Below, one piece after another: positions 47,995-58,529 of a DNA stretch of 64,000 nucleotides. The stretch is from Erinaceus europaeus. Its lineage: Eukaryota > Chordata > Mammalia > Eulipotyphla > Erinaceidae. The notes below the pieces were generated by a model. It worked only from the letters and a program-made list of their open reading frames with translations, ran no database searches and was not told the origin of the DNA. Every line of letters begins with the position of its first letter. Within the stretch, counting starts at the first letter, position 1. The stretch is from positions 70,918,008-70,982,007 of the forward strand of contig NC_080168.1 of NCBI RefSeq assembly GCF_950295315.1, given 5' to 3'. The position numbers and the translations under genes are program-made.

Positions 47995-48425
47995 GGAGGT
48001 CGGGCAGTAGTGCAGTGGATTAAGCGCACATGGTGTGAAGCACAAGGACTGGTGTAAGGATCCTGTTTCGAGCCCCTGGCTCTCTACCTGCAGGAGGGCA
48101 TCACTTCGGAAGTGGTGAAGCAGGTCTGCAGGTGTCTATCTTTCTCCCCTTCTCTGTCTCCCTCTCCTCTCTCCATTTCTCTCTGTCCTATCCAACAACA
48201 ATGACAACAATAATAATAACAACAACAACGATAAACAACAAGGGCTACAAAAGGGAAAAAACAGCCTCCAGGAACAGTGAATTTGAAGTGCAGACACTGA
48301 GCCCCAACAATAATCCTGGAGGCAAAAAAGAAAGAAAGAATGAAAGACAGAAAGAAAGAAAGAAAGAAAGGAGAAAAGAAAAGAAAAGAAAAGTAAAGAA
48401 AAGAAAAGAAAAGAAAAGACAGGGC
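47995..48425 (+). repeat. SINE-A with hairpin 3' domain and (AAAGA)n
   Basis: GGAGGTCGGGCAGTAGTGCA head, tail with AACAACAACAACG, GCCTCCAGG and CCTGGAGGC arms, then A/G microsatellite from about 48327. Confidence 0.88.
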
Positions 48426-48611
48426 CAGGAAGGATTCTCAGCAGAAATATTGCACATTATGTGAGCTCTTGGGCTCATTCCTTGTCACCAGATAAAGAAA
48501 AAAAGTTTTAAAAGTGGGGGGGGGGATATGGAGGGGGTAGCTACCTTTTCCACCCCAGGAATATTGGAGCCCATCCTGGAAAGCAGAAAACAGCTTATCA
48601 GAAAGGAAATT

Positions 48612-49045
48612 TTGGTGCCCGGCAACATGCACCTGCTTGAGCACAGACATTACCATGTGCAAGGACCCAAGTTCAAGCTTCCACTCCCCACCGTAAGGGG
48701 GACACTTCATAAGTAGTAAAGCACATCTGCATGTATCTTTCTCTCTCCCTCCTTATCTTCCCATCTCTTCTCAATCTCTCTCTGTTCTATCGAGTAAAAT
48801 AGAAAGGGGAGGAAAAAGGGGGAAATGACTACTGGCAGTGGTGGTGGATTTATCATGCAGGCACTGAGCCTCATGAGTGATAACCCTGGTAGCAATAAGA
48901 AAACAGAAAGGAAGGAAGGAAAGAGAGAGGGAGGAGGGAGGAAGGAGAGAAGGAAGGAAGGAAGGAAAGAAGGAAGGAAGGAAGGAAGGAAGGAAGGAAG
49001 GAAGGAAGGAAAAGAAGGAAGGAAGGAAGGAAGGAAGGAAAGAAA
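48612..49045 (+). repeat. SINE-B with long (GGAA)n
   Basis: ACATGCACCTGCTTGAGCAC, CAAGTTCAAGCTTCCACTCC, GGTGGATTTATCATGCAGGC, then (GGAA)n at about 48905-49045. Confidence 0.75.
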
Positions 49046-49114
49046 TTTCCCAGAGGAGAAAGCACAAGGCAAGGAGTGTGAAATAAATGAGAAAGTAGAT
49101 AAAAGGAAGACAGC

Positions 49115-49560
49115 ACAGGGGCTGGGTGGTGGCACACCTGGCTGAGTACACATGTTACTATGCACAAGAACGTGGGTTCAAACTCCCACTCCCCACCTGC
49201 AGACGGTAAGCTTTACAAGCAAGAAGTGAAGTAGTACTGCAGGTGTTTTTCTTTCTCCCTCTCTTTTTACTTAATTTAATTAATTGATTTATTATTGCAT
49301 ATAGACAGAGTAATTGATAGAGGAGGGGGAATTAAAAAGGGGAAAGAGTCAGACACTTGGAGCCCTGTTTTACCACTCATAAAGTTTTCCCCCTACAGGT
49401 GAGGACCCCGGAGCTTGAACCCAGGTCCTTGGGCACTGTAACATGTGCACTTAACCAGATGTGCCACCACCTGGCCCACTCTCCCTCTTCCTATTCTTCC
49501 TTCTCTACTTCTGTCTTCCCTCTAGATTTCTCTCTGTCTCTATCCAATCCAATAAAAGAT
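49115..49560 (+). repeat. SINE-B split by a reverse SINE-B
   Basis: The left part is GGGGCTGGGTGGTGGCACAC to TTCTCCCTCTC. The right part resumes near 49483 as ACTCTCCCTCTTCC and ends CTATCCAATCCAATAAAAG. Confidence 0.8.
49265..49480 (-). repeat. SINE-B, reverse, nested
   Basis: TTACTTAATTTAATTAATTG to GATGTGCCACCACCTGGCCC, inside the SINE-B above. Confidence 0.8.
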
Positions 49561-49569
49561 TTTACCTAA

Positions 49570-49875
49570 AAAAAAAATTTTAAGGCAATATAGAATGGAT
49601 AAGGGGCAGTTTACCTGATCGTCAACTGCGTGGCCTCAAAGCTGGGGTGCCCATCAACACCAGAACCACCCAAAGCCACGAAGTTCAAGGAGAAAAGTCC
49701 TTTTCAGCAAAGCTCAGAAAAGCTGCAAATCACGTAGGCGTGGGAGACAACTACTCCACAAGGTGGCGCTCTTGCTTTACCAACACACATTTTCTTAAAA
49801 ACCAAGCAGTTTTCATGGAGTGGAAAAAATTACAGAAATTAGAAAATAATTTGAAAAGTGAATTCCTGGGGACCG
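49570..49875 (+). other. Intergenic island of unique sequence
   Basis: One of few repeat-free stretches between the two genes. It holds the CTCF-like site at 49756. Confidence 0.5.
49756..49769 (+). promoter_or_regulatory. CTCF-like motif
   Basis: CCACAAGGTGGCGC fits the CTCF core CCASYAGRKGGCRS at 13 of 14 positions (A at the Y). Binding is inference. Confidence 0.45.
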
Positions 49876-50060
49876 AGTGGTGGCGCACTTGGTTGAGTGC
49901 ACATGTTACAGTGTACAAAGACCTGGGTTCGAGACTCTGGAAAGATTCACGTGTGGTGAAGCTGTGTTGCAGGTGTCTGTCTCTCTCCCTCTATATCTCC
50001 CCTTCCTCTCAGTTTCTGGCTGTCCCTATCCAGTAAAAATAAAGATAATTTAAAAAAAAT
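49876..50060 (+). repeat. SINE-B
   Basis: CCGAGTGGTGGCGCACTTGG, GGGTTCGAGACTCTGG, CTATCCAGTAAAAATAAAG. Part of the CTCCCCACCTGC core is deleted. Confidence 0.8.
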
Positions 50061-50064
50061 TTTT

Positions 50065-50812
50065 AGGGGAGTTGGGTGGTAGCGCAGCGGGTTAAGCACA
50101 CATGGCGCAAAGCACAAGAACCAGCTCAAGGATCCCGGTTGGAGCCCCCAGCTCCCCACCTGCAGGGCATCTCTTCACAAGCAGTGGAGCAGGTCTGCAG
50201 GTGTCTCTCTTTCTCTCCCCCTCTCTGTCTTCCCCTCCTCTCTCCATTTCTCTCTGTCCTATCCAACAACGACATCATTAACTGCTGGGAAATTGTGCAC
50301 TGCCATGTTGTCCCCTCAGGCTATCGCTAGTTCCCAGGAGAGTTGGGACATTCTGTTCCGCCATGTTGTGCCCTCAGGGCATTGTCTATTCCCCGCAATA
50401 GTTGCAGTACTATGGTTATTCCTCCCCCTTCCCATTCTCGGGAGAGCTACTCCCATAAAAGCCCTTCTTCTTCCGCACCTCTCTCTCTTGCTGGCCCTTC
50501 ACTTCGGTGTTTAGACTCAGGAAAGGTTGCTGTGAGAGGTGGCCATTTTTGCTACCTCCACGTGGCCCAACCTGCTTCTCTCTCACCCAACTAACTCTGA
50601 GGTGCCAGCACAAATAAAGATTTGTGTTCCCTCTTCCCTCCGGATCTCCTCTCTCTCTTCTCCACAGTGCAGCTTAACAATTAACAACAATAATAATAAC
50701 CACAATGATGATAAAACAAGGGCAAAAACAAAAAAATAGCCTCCAGGAGCAAAGGATTTGTGGTGCAGGCATGGAGCCCCAGCAATAACCCTGGAGGCAA
50801 AAAAAAAAAAAA
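50065..50812 (+). repeat. SINE-A split by a solo LTR
   Basis: The left part runs 50065-50282 (GGGGAGTTGGGTGGTAGCGC to CGACATCATTAAC). The right part is 50686-50812, from AACAATAATAATAACC through the 3' domain with perfect 9-bp arms GCCTCCAGG (50739-50747) and CCTGGAGGC (50790-50798), to poly-A. Confidence 0.9.
50283..50679 (+). mobile_element. Solo LTR of an endogenous retrovirus
   Basis: 397 bp with ends TGCTGGG and CTTAACA (TG...CA). A perfect 6-bp TSD, ATTAAC, is at 50277-50282 and 50680-50685. It contains CATAAAAGCCC (TATA-like, about 50454) and AATAAAG (about 50612) in the right order. A 6-bp TSD is typical of class II (betaretrovirus-like) ERVs. It sits inside a SINE-A, so it is younger than that SINE. 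No viral genes remain. Confidence 0.93.
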
Positions 50813-50814
50813 AA

Positions 50815-50932
50815 AGAATAGGAAAGTTTCCAGTGGGACACAGAACTCTGGTGGTAGAAACTGTTTGGAATTGTACCCTTGTTATCTTATAATCTTGTTA
50901 ATCATTATTAAATCACTAATACATTTTTTAAG
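50815..50932 (+). mobile_element. L1 3' end fragment, older second-type 3' UTR
   Basis: GGGACACAGAACTCTGGTGG and TTGGAATTGTACCCTTGTTA, ending ATTATTAAATCACTAATAC. Confidence 0.7.
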
Positions 50933-51045
50933 TTTACAGTTCAGAAAGTGTGTCTAATAAAAATACCCACACAAAGGAAGGGTATCTGGTTGTACACTGG
51001 GGTTTAACATAGACAAACTGAGTAGCTGCAGGGCAGTTCTAACTG

Positions 51046-51107
<62 letters not shown>

Positions 51108-51689
51108 GAGCTTGGCATCTCACCCCGTCTTGTCTACAATAACAGCAGGATCTCTCTGCATTTGTCAGCTATCACTCGAAAGTGTTGGCCAGAGCAGAGG
51201 TGAGCAAGTTCTCTTGAACACCTGACCTTCTCCAAAAAGGATCCCACCCTTGCTTCCAGCAGCCAGTGGGTGGCAGGAGAGGGCACACATCTACACCTGT
51301 TGGGGAGCTAGGGACAAGTAAACTGTCTTGGAGGGGGTAAGCCTCCAGAAGTCTTGCAGTGAACAGACAGAGAGGCTCTTTGTCACCCTAACACAGCAGC
51401 TTAATCTTGGAACTTCCCTTCAGGGTTTCAATAGTTAGCCTGAGGGTAGAGAAATTAAAATATGCCTTTCAAATGACAATTTATCATGGCAGTGAGCTTG
51501 CATGATCTCTACCAAGAAGATTCTCTGGTGAAAAGTGAGACACTAGAACGTACATCAAGCAGCCCCAATAATATTGGAAAAAACTGAGAATATGTGTGTG
51601 TATAATTTTAATATACCTCATATTTTACTATATACTGCCACTAGTTATGGTTATAGTCCAATGCCTGAATAATTCCACCAGTCACCCAG
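50933..51689 (+). other. Intergenic, unique with a (TC)n(AC)n microsatellite
   Basis: The microsatellite is at about 51053-51107. The rest is unrecognised. Confidence 0.55.
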
Positions 51690-51961
51690 ACTTTTTTAAA
51701 TTTATTCCCTTTTGTTGCCCTTGTTGTTTTATTGTTGTAGTTATTAATGTCTTCATTGTTGGATAGGACAGAGAGAAATGTAAAGAGGAGGGGAAGACAG
51801 AGAGGGAGAGGGAAAGATAGACACCTGCAGACCTGCTTCACCACCTGTGAAGCGACTCCCCTGTAGGTGGGGAGCCAGGGGCTCGAACCTGGATCCTTAA
51901 GCCGGTCCTTGCTCTTTGTGCCACGTACGCTTAACCCGCTAAGCTACCGTCCGACTCCCCC
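51690..51961 (-). repeat. SINE-A, reverse
   Basis: ATTCCCTTTTGTTGCCCTTG to CTAAGCTACCGTCCGACTCC. CCAGAC plus a T run flanks both sides. Confidence 0.9.
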
Positions 51962-51994
51962 AGACATTTTTTTTAACCCATATTAACAGTGAAA

Positions 51995-52215
51995 GATGGG
52001 GCCAGGTAATGGTGCACCTGGTTGAGCGCACATGTTACAATGCACAAGGACCCAGGTTCAAGCCTCTGGTCCCCCACCTGCAAGGGAAAAGCTTCTCAAG
52101 TGGTGAAGCAGTGCTGCAGGTGTCTGTCTCTCTCCCTTTCTGTCTCTCCCTCCCCTCTTGGTTTCTGGCTATCTCTATCCAATAAATAAATAAACATAAT
52201 AAAAACTTTTTAAAA
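51995..52215 (+). repeat. SINE-B
   Basis: GGGGCCAGGTAATGGTGCAC to CTATCCAATAAATAAATAAA. Confidence 0.9.
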
Positions 52216-52558
52216 GAGAGTGGAAGATGAAGAGAGAAAAAAAGAGACAAAGTGAGAAGGAAAGGCCACAGTCACGCTCCACAGCTCATGAAGCTTCCCC
52301 ACGGGCAGGTGCTCCCATTTGGTGGCCAGGAGCTCAAAGCTGAGTCCCTGTGCGTGTTTCTCATTAATAAATAAATAAAATCTTTAAAAAAAAAAAAAAG
52401 AAAAGAAAGAAAGAAAGGGAGAGAAACAGAGAGATACCTGCAACCCTGCTTCACCACGTGTGAAGCTTTCCTCCTGCAGATGGGGACTGGGGGCCTGAAC
52501 CTGGTTCGTTGTGCATTGTAACATGTACGCTCAACCAGGTGAGCCACCTCCCAGTCCC
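52216..52558 (-). repeat. SINE composite: reverse SINE-B with SINE-D tail piece
   Basis: A reverse SINE head (CACAGCTCATGAAGCTTCCC), then CTCATTAATAAATAAATAAA (plus-strand SINE-D end), then reverse SINE-B to GAGCCACCTCCCAGTCCC. Confidence 0.65.
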
Positions 52559-52634
52559 TGATTGAATAGGCTTCTCAGCGGCTCCACAAGCTTGGATGAA
52601 ATCAGGACACAGATACACTTTCAGTTGTTTTTTT

Positions 52635-52910
52635 CTTTTTTTAATTTGTTTTTGTTTTGTTTTTGTCACCAGGGTTATCACTGGGGCTCAGGGCTTGCAC
52701 AATTCCACCATTCCCTGTGGCTAAGTTTCTTTCTTTTTCTGATAAGAAGCAGAGAAATAGAGAGGGGGAAAGAAAGGAGAGACCCCTGTAGCACTGTTCC
52801 ACTGCTCGTGAAGCTTCCCCTCTGCAGGTGGGGACTGGGAATTTGAACTCAGGTCCCTTGCACAGGATAATACATGTGCTGTACCAAGTGCACCACTGCC
52901 CAGTGTCCTA
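52635..52910 (-). repeat. SINE-B, reverse, long form
   Basis: CCAGGGTTATCACTGGGGCT, CAGGTGGGGACTGGGAATTT, GTGCACCACTGCCCAGTG. Confidence 0.75.
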
Positions 52911-53069
52911 CCTACTGAGCTCTTAATTTACCAACATTTCATTGTGTTGCAGACATCAAAATGGCTAATTTACAAGCCCACCTATCCTCTTTGGTTTTAT
53001 CATTTGGCTTCTTTCAAAATGTACTTTTCTACTGTTCGCTTCAGCAGTATAGATACAAAATGTACAATT

Positions 53070-53455
53070 CTGGGGCTGGGTGGTGGCCCACCTGGTTGAG
53101 CGTACATGTTACAATGCACAACGAACCAGGTTCAAGCCCCCAGTCCCCATCTGCAGGAGGAAAGCTTCACACGTGTTGAAGCAGTGTTGCAGGTATCTGT
53201 TTCTCTCCCTTTCTTCCTTTCTTTTTTAAAGATTTTATTTATTTATTAATGAGAAACATAGGAGAAGAGAGAAAGAGCCAGACATCACTCTGGTACATGT
53301 GCTGCTGGGGACTCAGGACCTCATGCTTGAGAGTCCGATGCTTTATCCACTGCGTCACCTACCGGAACACTGTCTCTCTCTCTTTCTATCACCTCTTTCC
53401 TTCTCGATCTCTCGCTTTCTCTATCTAATAAATAAATAAAGATAATAAAAAAATT
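53070..53455 (+). repeat. SINE-B split by a reverse SINE-D
   Basis: GGGGCTGGGTGGTGGCCCAC to TTTCTTTC, then SINE-D, then TCTATCTAATAAATAAATAA. Confidence 0.8.
53224..53370 (-). repeat. SINE-D, reverse, nested
   Basis: AAAGATTTTATTTATTTATT to TGCGTCACCTACCGGAACA. Confidence 0.85.
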
Positions 53456-53469
53456 TTAATGTACAGTTC

Positions 53470-53680
53470 GAGGGGCCAGGTAGTGGCACACTTGGTTGAG
53501 TGCACACGTTACCATGTGCAAGAACTCAGGTTTCAAGCCCCCAGTCCCCACCTGTAGGGGGAGAAGCTTCAAAAGCCATGGAGCTGTGTTGCAGGTATCT
53601 CTGTCTCAGTTTCTCCACTTCCCCCTTCCCTCTCCATTTCTCTGTCTCTATCTAATAAGTAAGTAAATATAGTTTTAAAA
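53470..53680 (+). repeat. SINE-B
   Basis: GAGGGGCCAGGTAGTGGCAC to CTATCTAATAAGTAAGTAAA. Confidence 0.85.
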
Positions 53681-53681
53681 A

Positions 53682-53955
53682 TATATTTATTTATTCCCTT
53701 TTGTTGCCCTAGTTGTAGTTATTATTGTTGTTGTTATTAATGTCATCGTTGTTGGATAGGACAGAGAGAAATGGAGAGAGGAGGGAAGACAGAGAGGGGA
53801 AGAGAAAGATAGACACCTGCAGACCTGTTGCACCACTTGTGAAACGAATCCCCTGCAGATGGGGAGCCAGGGGCTTGAACCGGGATCCTTATGCCAATCC
53901 TTGTGCTTTGCGCCACGTGTGCTTAACCCACTGCTCTGTCGCCCAACTCCCAGTA
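53682..53955 (-). repeat. SINE-A, reverse
   Basis: TTATTCCCTTTTGTTGCCCT to CTGCTCTGTCGCCCAACTCC. Confidence 0.88.
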
Positions 53956-54039
53956 AATGTTTTTAATGTCCTGTTCTTTTTTGATGGCAAGTATTTCTTC
54001 CTTTAACAAGTACTGTCCTGTTTTTAAATTTGTTTGTTT

Positions 54040-54206
54040 GGTTGGTTTTATTTATTTGATAGAGACAGAAGAAACAGGAGAGTAGGAGAAAGACATCTGC
54101 AGCATTGCTTCACTGCTTACAGAGTGCCCCTCCCCCATACACACACAGGTGGGGACTGGGGACTTGAGGGACTTGCCCAGGACCTTGAGCATGGTAACAT
54201 GTGTGC
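54040..54206 (-). repeat. SINE-B, reverse, truncated by L1
   Basis: TTTATTTGATAGAGACAGAA, GGTGGGGACTGGGGACTTGA, GGTAACATGTGTGCTTGG. Confidence 0.7.
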
Positions 54207-54488
54207 TTGGAGAGGTTGTGGAGGGAAAAGGTCATCTCCTACATTGCTGGTAGGAATGTAAGTTGGTCCAGGCCCTGTGGAGATACATCATAACTCTAGA
54301 AATGGACCTGCCTTAGAACCCAGAAGTCCCTCTCCTAGGGATTTACCCAGGGAAAACAAAACACACCTATCTGCAAAAACTTATGAACATCAATGTTCAT
54401 AGCAGCATGATTTGTAATAGCCTAAACTTGGAAGCAACCCAGATGCCCCACAACAGATGAATGGCTAAGAAAGTTGTGATATATAGAT
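54207..54488 (+). mobile_element. Old L1 ORF2 3' fragment
   Basis: GAGAGGTTGTGGAGGGAAAA through AAACTTGGAAGCAACCCAGA to AGAAAGTTGTGATATATAG, homologous to the ORF2 C-terminus at about 21100-21400 but diverged. Confidence 0.85.
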
Positions 54489-54499
54489 CATTCTAGATT

Positions 54500-54735
54500 T
54501 CTTTTTTAAAATTAATTTCTTTTTAAAACAATTTTTATTTATTTATTATTGGACAGAGACAGAAATTGAGAGAGGAAAGAGAGATAGAGAAGGAGAGAGA
54601 CAGAAAGATGCCTGCAGCCGTGTTTCACCATTTGTGAAGCTTTCCCTCTGCAGGTGAGGACCGGAGGCTTGAACCCCCAGGTCTTTGTGTACTGTAATGT
54701 GTGTGCTCAACCAAGTGCGCAACCACCCTGCCCCT
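54500..54735 (-). repeat. SINE-B, reverse
   Basis: TTTTATTTATTTATTATTGG to GCGCAACCACCCTGCCCC. Confidence 0.85.
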
Positions 54736-55010
54736 AAATTAATTAATTTTCACCAGTCCTATCACCAAAGGTCTGTGTCCCCATGCCCATCCCCATGGAT
54801 AACCATTATAGTTCTCCCACAGTTTTAGAAATAGGTTGATATTTTTTTCCCATTTGTACACTCAATTCTCTATATTCGGCATATGAGCGAAATCATTCTG
54901 TATTTGTTCTTCACCTCCTTGCTTGCTTCACTGAGTGTAATCTTCTCAAACTCCATCCACTTTATCCCAAAGGACTTTTTTTTTTTTCATACAGTCAAGT
55001 ACTAGATTTC
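54736..55010 (-). mobile_element. Old L1 3' fragment, antisense
   Basis: CTCCTTGCTTGCTTCACTGA and CTTCTCAAACTCCATCCACT are antisense L1 ORF2 C-terminus of a different subfamily. Confidence 0.65.
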
Positions 55011-55177
55011 TTTATGCATTTGAAAGTTGTTGCTTTATTCTGAAGCTGTGGGTTTGGATTCTTTTCCTTCCACATTCTTTCCATGCCTGCATCTGCGTAG
55101 CTTTTGTAACACTAATGCTTTTGCAGCTGCCTCTTATGGTCCGCTTCCCACAGGGCCCTAAGCTCAGAATTAGACTG

Positions 55178-55270
55178 TTGGGGGCCAGGCGGTAGTGCTC
55201 TGGGTTAAATGTACTGTAAGTTAAGTATACGGCAAGCACATGGACCCAGGCAAGGATCCCTGTTGGAGCC
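55178..55270 (+). repeat. SINE-A head fragment
   Basis: TTGGGGGCCAGGCGGTAGTG to GGATCCCTGTTGGAGCCC, cut by the L1 that follows. Confidence 0.75.
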
Positions 55271-56590
55271 CTGACAGTAAATACAATATAGTTTGTACAT
55301 GTATAACATTCCCCAGTTTTTCATATAACAATACAACCCCCACTAGGTCCTCTGTCATCCTTTTTGGACCTGTATTCTGCCCCCACACCTACCCCAGAGT
55401 CTTTTACTTTGGCGCAATACACCAACAATAGAACCAAGCTCAGGTTCTACTTGTGTTTTCTCTTCTGATCTTGTTTCTCAGCTTCTGCCTGAGAGTGAGA
55501 TCATCCCATATTCATCCTTCTTTTTCTAACTTATTTCACTCAACATGAATTTTTCAATCTCCATCCAAGATCGGCTGAAAACGGTGAAGTCACCATTTTT
55601 TACAGCTGAGTAGTATTCCATTGTGTATATAGACCACAACTTGCTCAGCCACTCATCTGTTGTTGGACACCTGGGTTGCTTCCAGGTTTTGGCTATTACA
55701 AATTGTGCTGCTAAGAACATATGTGTACACAGATCTTTTTGGATGGGTGTGTTGGGTTCCTTAGGATATATCCCCAGGAGAAGAATTGCAAGATCATAGG
55801 GTAGGTCCATTTCTAGCCTTCTGAGAGTTCTCCAGACTGTTCTCCAGAGGTTGGACCAATTTACATTCCCACCAGCAGTGCAGGAGAGTTTCTTTGACCC
55901 CACAACCTCTCCAGCATTTGTTGTTGATACCTTTTCTGATGTATGACATCCTCACAGGAGTGAGGTGGTATCTCATTGCTGTCTTTATTTGCATTTCTCT
56001 GACAATCAGAGATTTGGAGCATTTTTTCATGTGTTTCTCGGCCTTTTGGATCTCTTCTGTGGTGAATATTCTGTCCATGTCCTCTCCCCATTTTTGGATG
56101 GAATTATTTGTTTTCTTGTTGTTGAGTTTGGCAAGCTCTTTATATATGTTGGTTATTAAACTCTTGTCTAATGTATGGCATGTAAAGATCTTCTCCCATT
56201 CTGTGAGGGGTCTCTTGGTTTGGGTAGTGGTTTCTTTTTAGCTGTGCAGAAACTTTTTAATTTGATGTAGTCCCATGGGTGGATGCTTGCCTTAGTCTTC
56301 TTTGTAACTGGATTCATTTCATTGAAGATATCTTTAAAATTTATGTGGAAAATAGTTCTGCCAATATTTTCCTCTAAGTATCTGATAGTTTCTGGTCTAA
56401 CATCCAAGTCCTTGATCCACTTGGAATTTACTTTTGTATTTGGTGAAATATAGTGGTTCAGTCATTCTTCTGTATGTTTCAACCCATTGTTTCCAACACC
56501 ATTCGTTGAAGAGACTCTGCTTTCCCCACTTAATAGTCTGGACACCTTCATCAAAGATTAGATGTCCATAGGTGTGGGGTCCCCCATCAG

Positions 56591-56727
56591 TTTTTTTTTT
56601 TTTAGATTTTATTTATTTATTGATGATAAAGATAGGAGGAAAGAGAGAAAGAACCAGACATCACTCTGGTACATGTGCTGCCGGGGCTTGAACATTTATC
56701 CACTGCACCACCTCCCAGACTACCCCC
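56591..56727 (-). repeat. SINE-D, reverse, nested in L1
   Basis: TTTTAGATTTTATTTATTTA to GCACCACCTCCCAGAC. Confidence 0.8.
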
Positions 56728-56734
56728 CTTCAGT

Positions 56735-57003
56735 TTTTTTTTTTTTTTGATATTTATTTATTTCCTTTTGCTGCCCTTGTTGTTTTATTGTTGTTGGTGT
56801 CGTTGTTGGATAGGACAGAGAGAAATGGAGAGAGGAGGGGAAGACAGAGAGGGGGAGAGAAAGACAGACACCTGCAGAAGTGCTTCACTGCCTGGGAAGC
56901 GACTCCCCTGCAGGTGGGGAGCTGGGGGCTTGAACCGGGTTCCTTGTGACAGTCCTTGTGCTTTGCGCCACATGTTCTTAACCTGCTGTACTACAGCCAG
57001 TCT
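56735..57003 (-). repeat. SINE-A, reverse, nested in L1
   Basis: Poly-T, TTATTTCCTTTTGCTGCCCT to GTACTACAGCCAGTCTCTCC. Confidence 0.88.
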
Positions 57004-57074
57004 CTCCCCCTCCCCCCACCATCAGTTTTAAAGGGAGTGTGGGACAGTTCTGATCTTTGAAAATGTACTGGCTG

Positions 57075-57240
57075 GACTGAGGAGATAGCATAATTGTTAT
57101 GCAAATGACTTTCATTCCTGAGGTTCCTATGGTCCCACCTTTAATCCCCAGCACCACCTTAAACCAAAACTGAGCAGTGCTCTGGTCTCTTTCTTTCTTT
57201 TTCTCTCTCACTAAAAACAGAATATTAAAAAAAAAAAAAA
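57075..57240 (+). repeat. SINE-C, long form
   Basis: GACTGAGGAGATAGCATAAT to GAGCAGTGCTCTGGTCTCTT, then a CT-rich end and poly-A. Confidence 0.8.
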
Positions 57241-57244
57241 AAAA

Positions 57245-57475
57245 GGGCCTGGATAGTGGTACACCTGGTTGAGTGCATATGTTACAGTGCACAAAGACCA
57301 AGGTTTGAGCCCCCCAGTCCCCACCTACAGGGGAAAAGCTTTGTGAAAGGTGAAGCAGGGCTGCAGGTGTCTCTCTGTCTCTCTCCCTATGTCCTCCTTC
57401 CCTTTTGATTTCTGGCTGTCTCTATCCAATAAATAAAGACAATTAAAAAATTAAAAGAAAAAAGAACATGTACTG
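57245..57475 (+). repeat. SINE-B
   Basis: GGGCCTGGATAGTGGTACAC to CTATCCAATAAATAAAGAC. ATGTACTGGCTG is found before (57064) and after (57470). Confidence 0.88.
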
Positions 57476-57477
57476 GC

Positions 57478-57612
57478 TGACAAAATAGCTCACTTGGATA
57501 GTGCACTGCTTTGGCATGTGAGCAGTGCAGCTTCGCACCCAGTGCTAACAGCAACAGAGGAAGTTTCAGTGCTGTGTCTCTTGCTCCCTCTCACACAAAA
57601 TAAATGAATAGT
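57478..57612 (+). repeat. SINE-E
   Basis: GACAAAATAGCTCACTTGGA to TCACACAAAATAAATGAAT. Confidence 0.8.
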
Positions 57613-57805
57613 AGGGGCTGTGTGGTGGCCTGCTGAGCATACACCTAGCCATGTGCAATGACCCAGGTTCAACCTCCCAGTCCACACCTGCAAGGGGGGA
57701 GCTTTATGGATGGTGGAGCAGTGCTACAGCTGCCTCTTTCTCTCTCCCTGTCTCACCCTCCCCTCTCAATTTCTCTCTGCCTATATCCAAAATAAATAAA
57801 ACTTT
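57613..57805 (+). repeat. SINE-B
   Basis: GGGGCTGTGTGGTGGCCTGC to CTATATCCAAAATAAATAAA. Confidence 0.85.
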
Positions 57806-58134
57806 TAAATATACTTAAGTCACACACGTGGCATGGCTCCATGATAGACTAACCTAAGACTTATCCCCAGGCCTTAAGCATGCTAGTAATGCCCTCTGCC
57901 TGCAGAGCTCTGAAGGGTAGCTAGCTTTGAATTGCAGAGGGTGTGGGAAGGACAATGGCCTTCAGCATTGTCAATCCAGATTCCATCTGGAAGGTGTTCG
58001 AACTCCCTGTAGCAGTCTCTCTGGACCAGCAGTTGAAATGTATCCACTTTAACTTGGATAAACTCACCTTGCCACTGAGATAACTTTCAAGGCCTAAGAT
58101 CTAGGAGACTAAACTATCTCACAGTCTTTGTTAT
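57806..58134 (+). other. Intergenic, no recognised feature
   Basis: Unique-looking sequence; nothing recognised. Confidence 0.5.
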
Positions 58135-58310
58135 TTCCAGGAGGTGGTACAAAGGATTAAACATTGGACTGGGGAGTCCAATCCTGAGCTCCTGAGTTCA
58201 GTCCCCACATGGAATGTGCTACAGTGATGCTCTGCTTCTCTCTCTCTCTGGCTGATGAACAAATCTCTGTGTGTGTGTTTAATAAGGCTTCTGTTATTTC
58301 CAGTACTAAT
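58135..58310 (+). repeat. SINE-D with TSD
   Basis: AGGAGGTGGTACAAAGGATT to GGCTGATGAACAAATCTC. TTATTTCCAG is present on both sides. Confidence 0.75.
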
Positions 58311-58331
58311 GTGCAGCTGCTAAGTATTTTA

Positions 58332-58380
58332 ATATATATATATATATATATATGTATGTGTATATATATATATATATTTA
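58332..58380 (+). repeat. (AT)n microsatellite
   Basis: Two AT runs around a short GTATGTGTAT core. Confidence 0.9.
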
Positions 58381-58525
58381 AATGAGAGAGATAGAGAGAG
58401 AAAGATACAGACACCAGCTCTGCTCAGCTCTGGTTTATGGAGGTGCTGGGGATTGAGCCTGGGACCGCAAAGCCTGAGGTAACAAAGTCTTTTGTATAAC
58501 CATTATGCTATCTTCCCAGTCTACA
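58381..58525 (-). repeat. SINE-C, reverse
   Basis: AATGAGAGAGATAGAGAGAG, CTCTGCTCAGCTCTGGTTTA, ACCATTATGCTATCTTCCCA. Confidence 0.75.
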
Positions 58526-58529
58526 TATT

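Larger units (their letters stand above)
55271..57065 (-). mobile_element. 5'-truncated L1, antisense, with two SINE insertions
   Basis: AGTAAATACAATATAGTTTG (3' UTR) at the left, then antisense ORF2 C-terminus (minus-strand [18 protein letters not shown] near 55870) and connection domain to 56590. It resumes at about 57010 (CCATCAGTTTTAAAGGGAG). It has stops in several frames. The 3' poly-A is missing at the left edge. Confidence 0.88.

Noticed and set aside
48707..49165. Overlapping long frames over the (GGAA)n tract
   Set aside because: They are translations of a microsatellite in several frames (FLPS or EGRK repeats), not genes.
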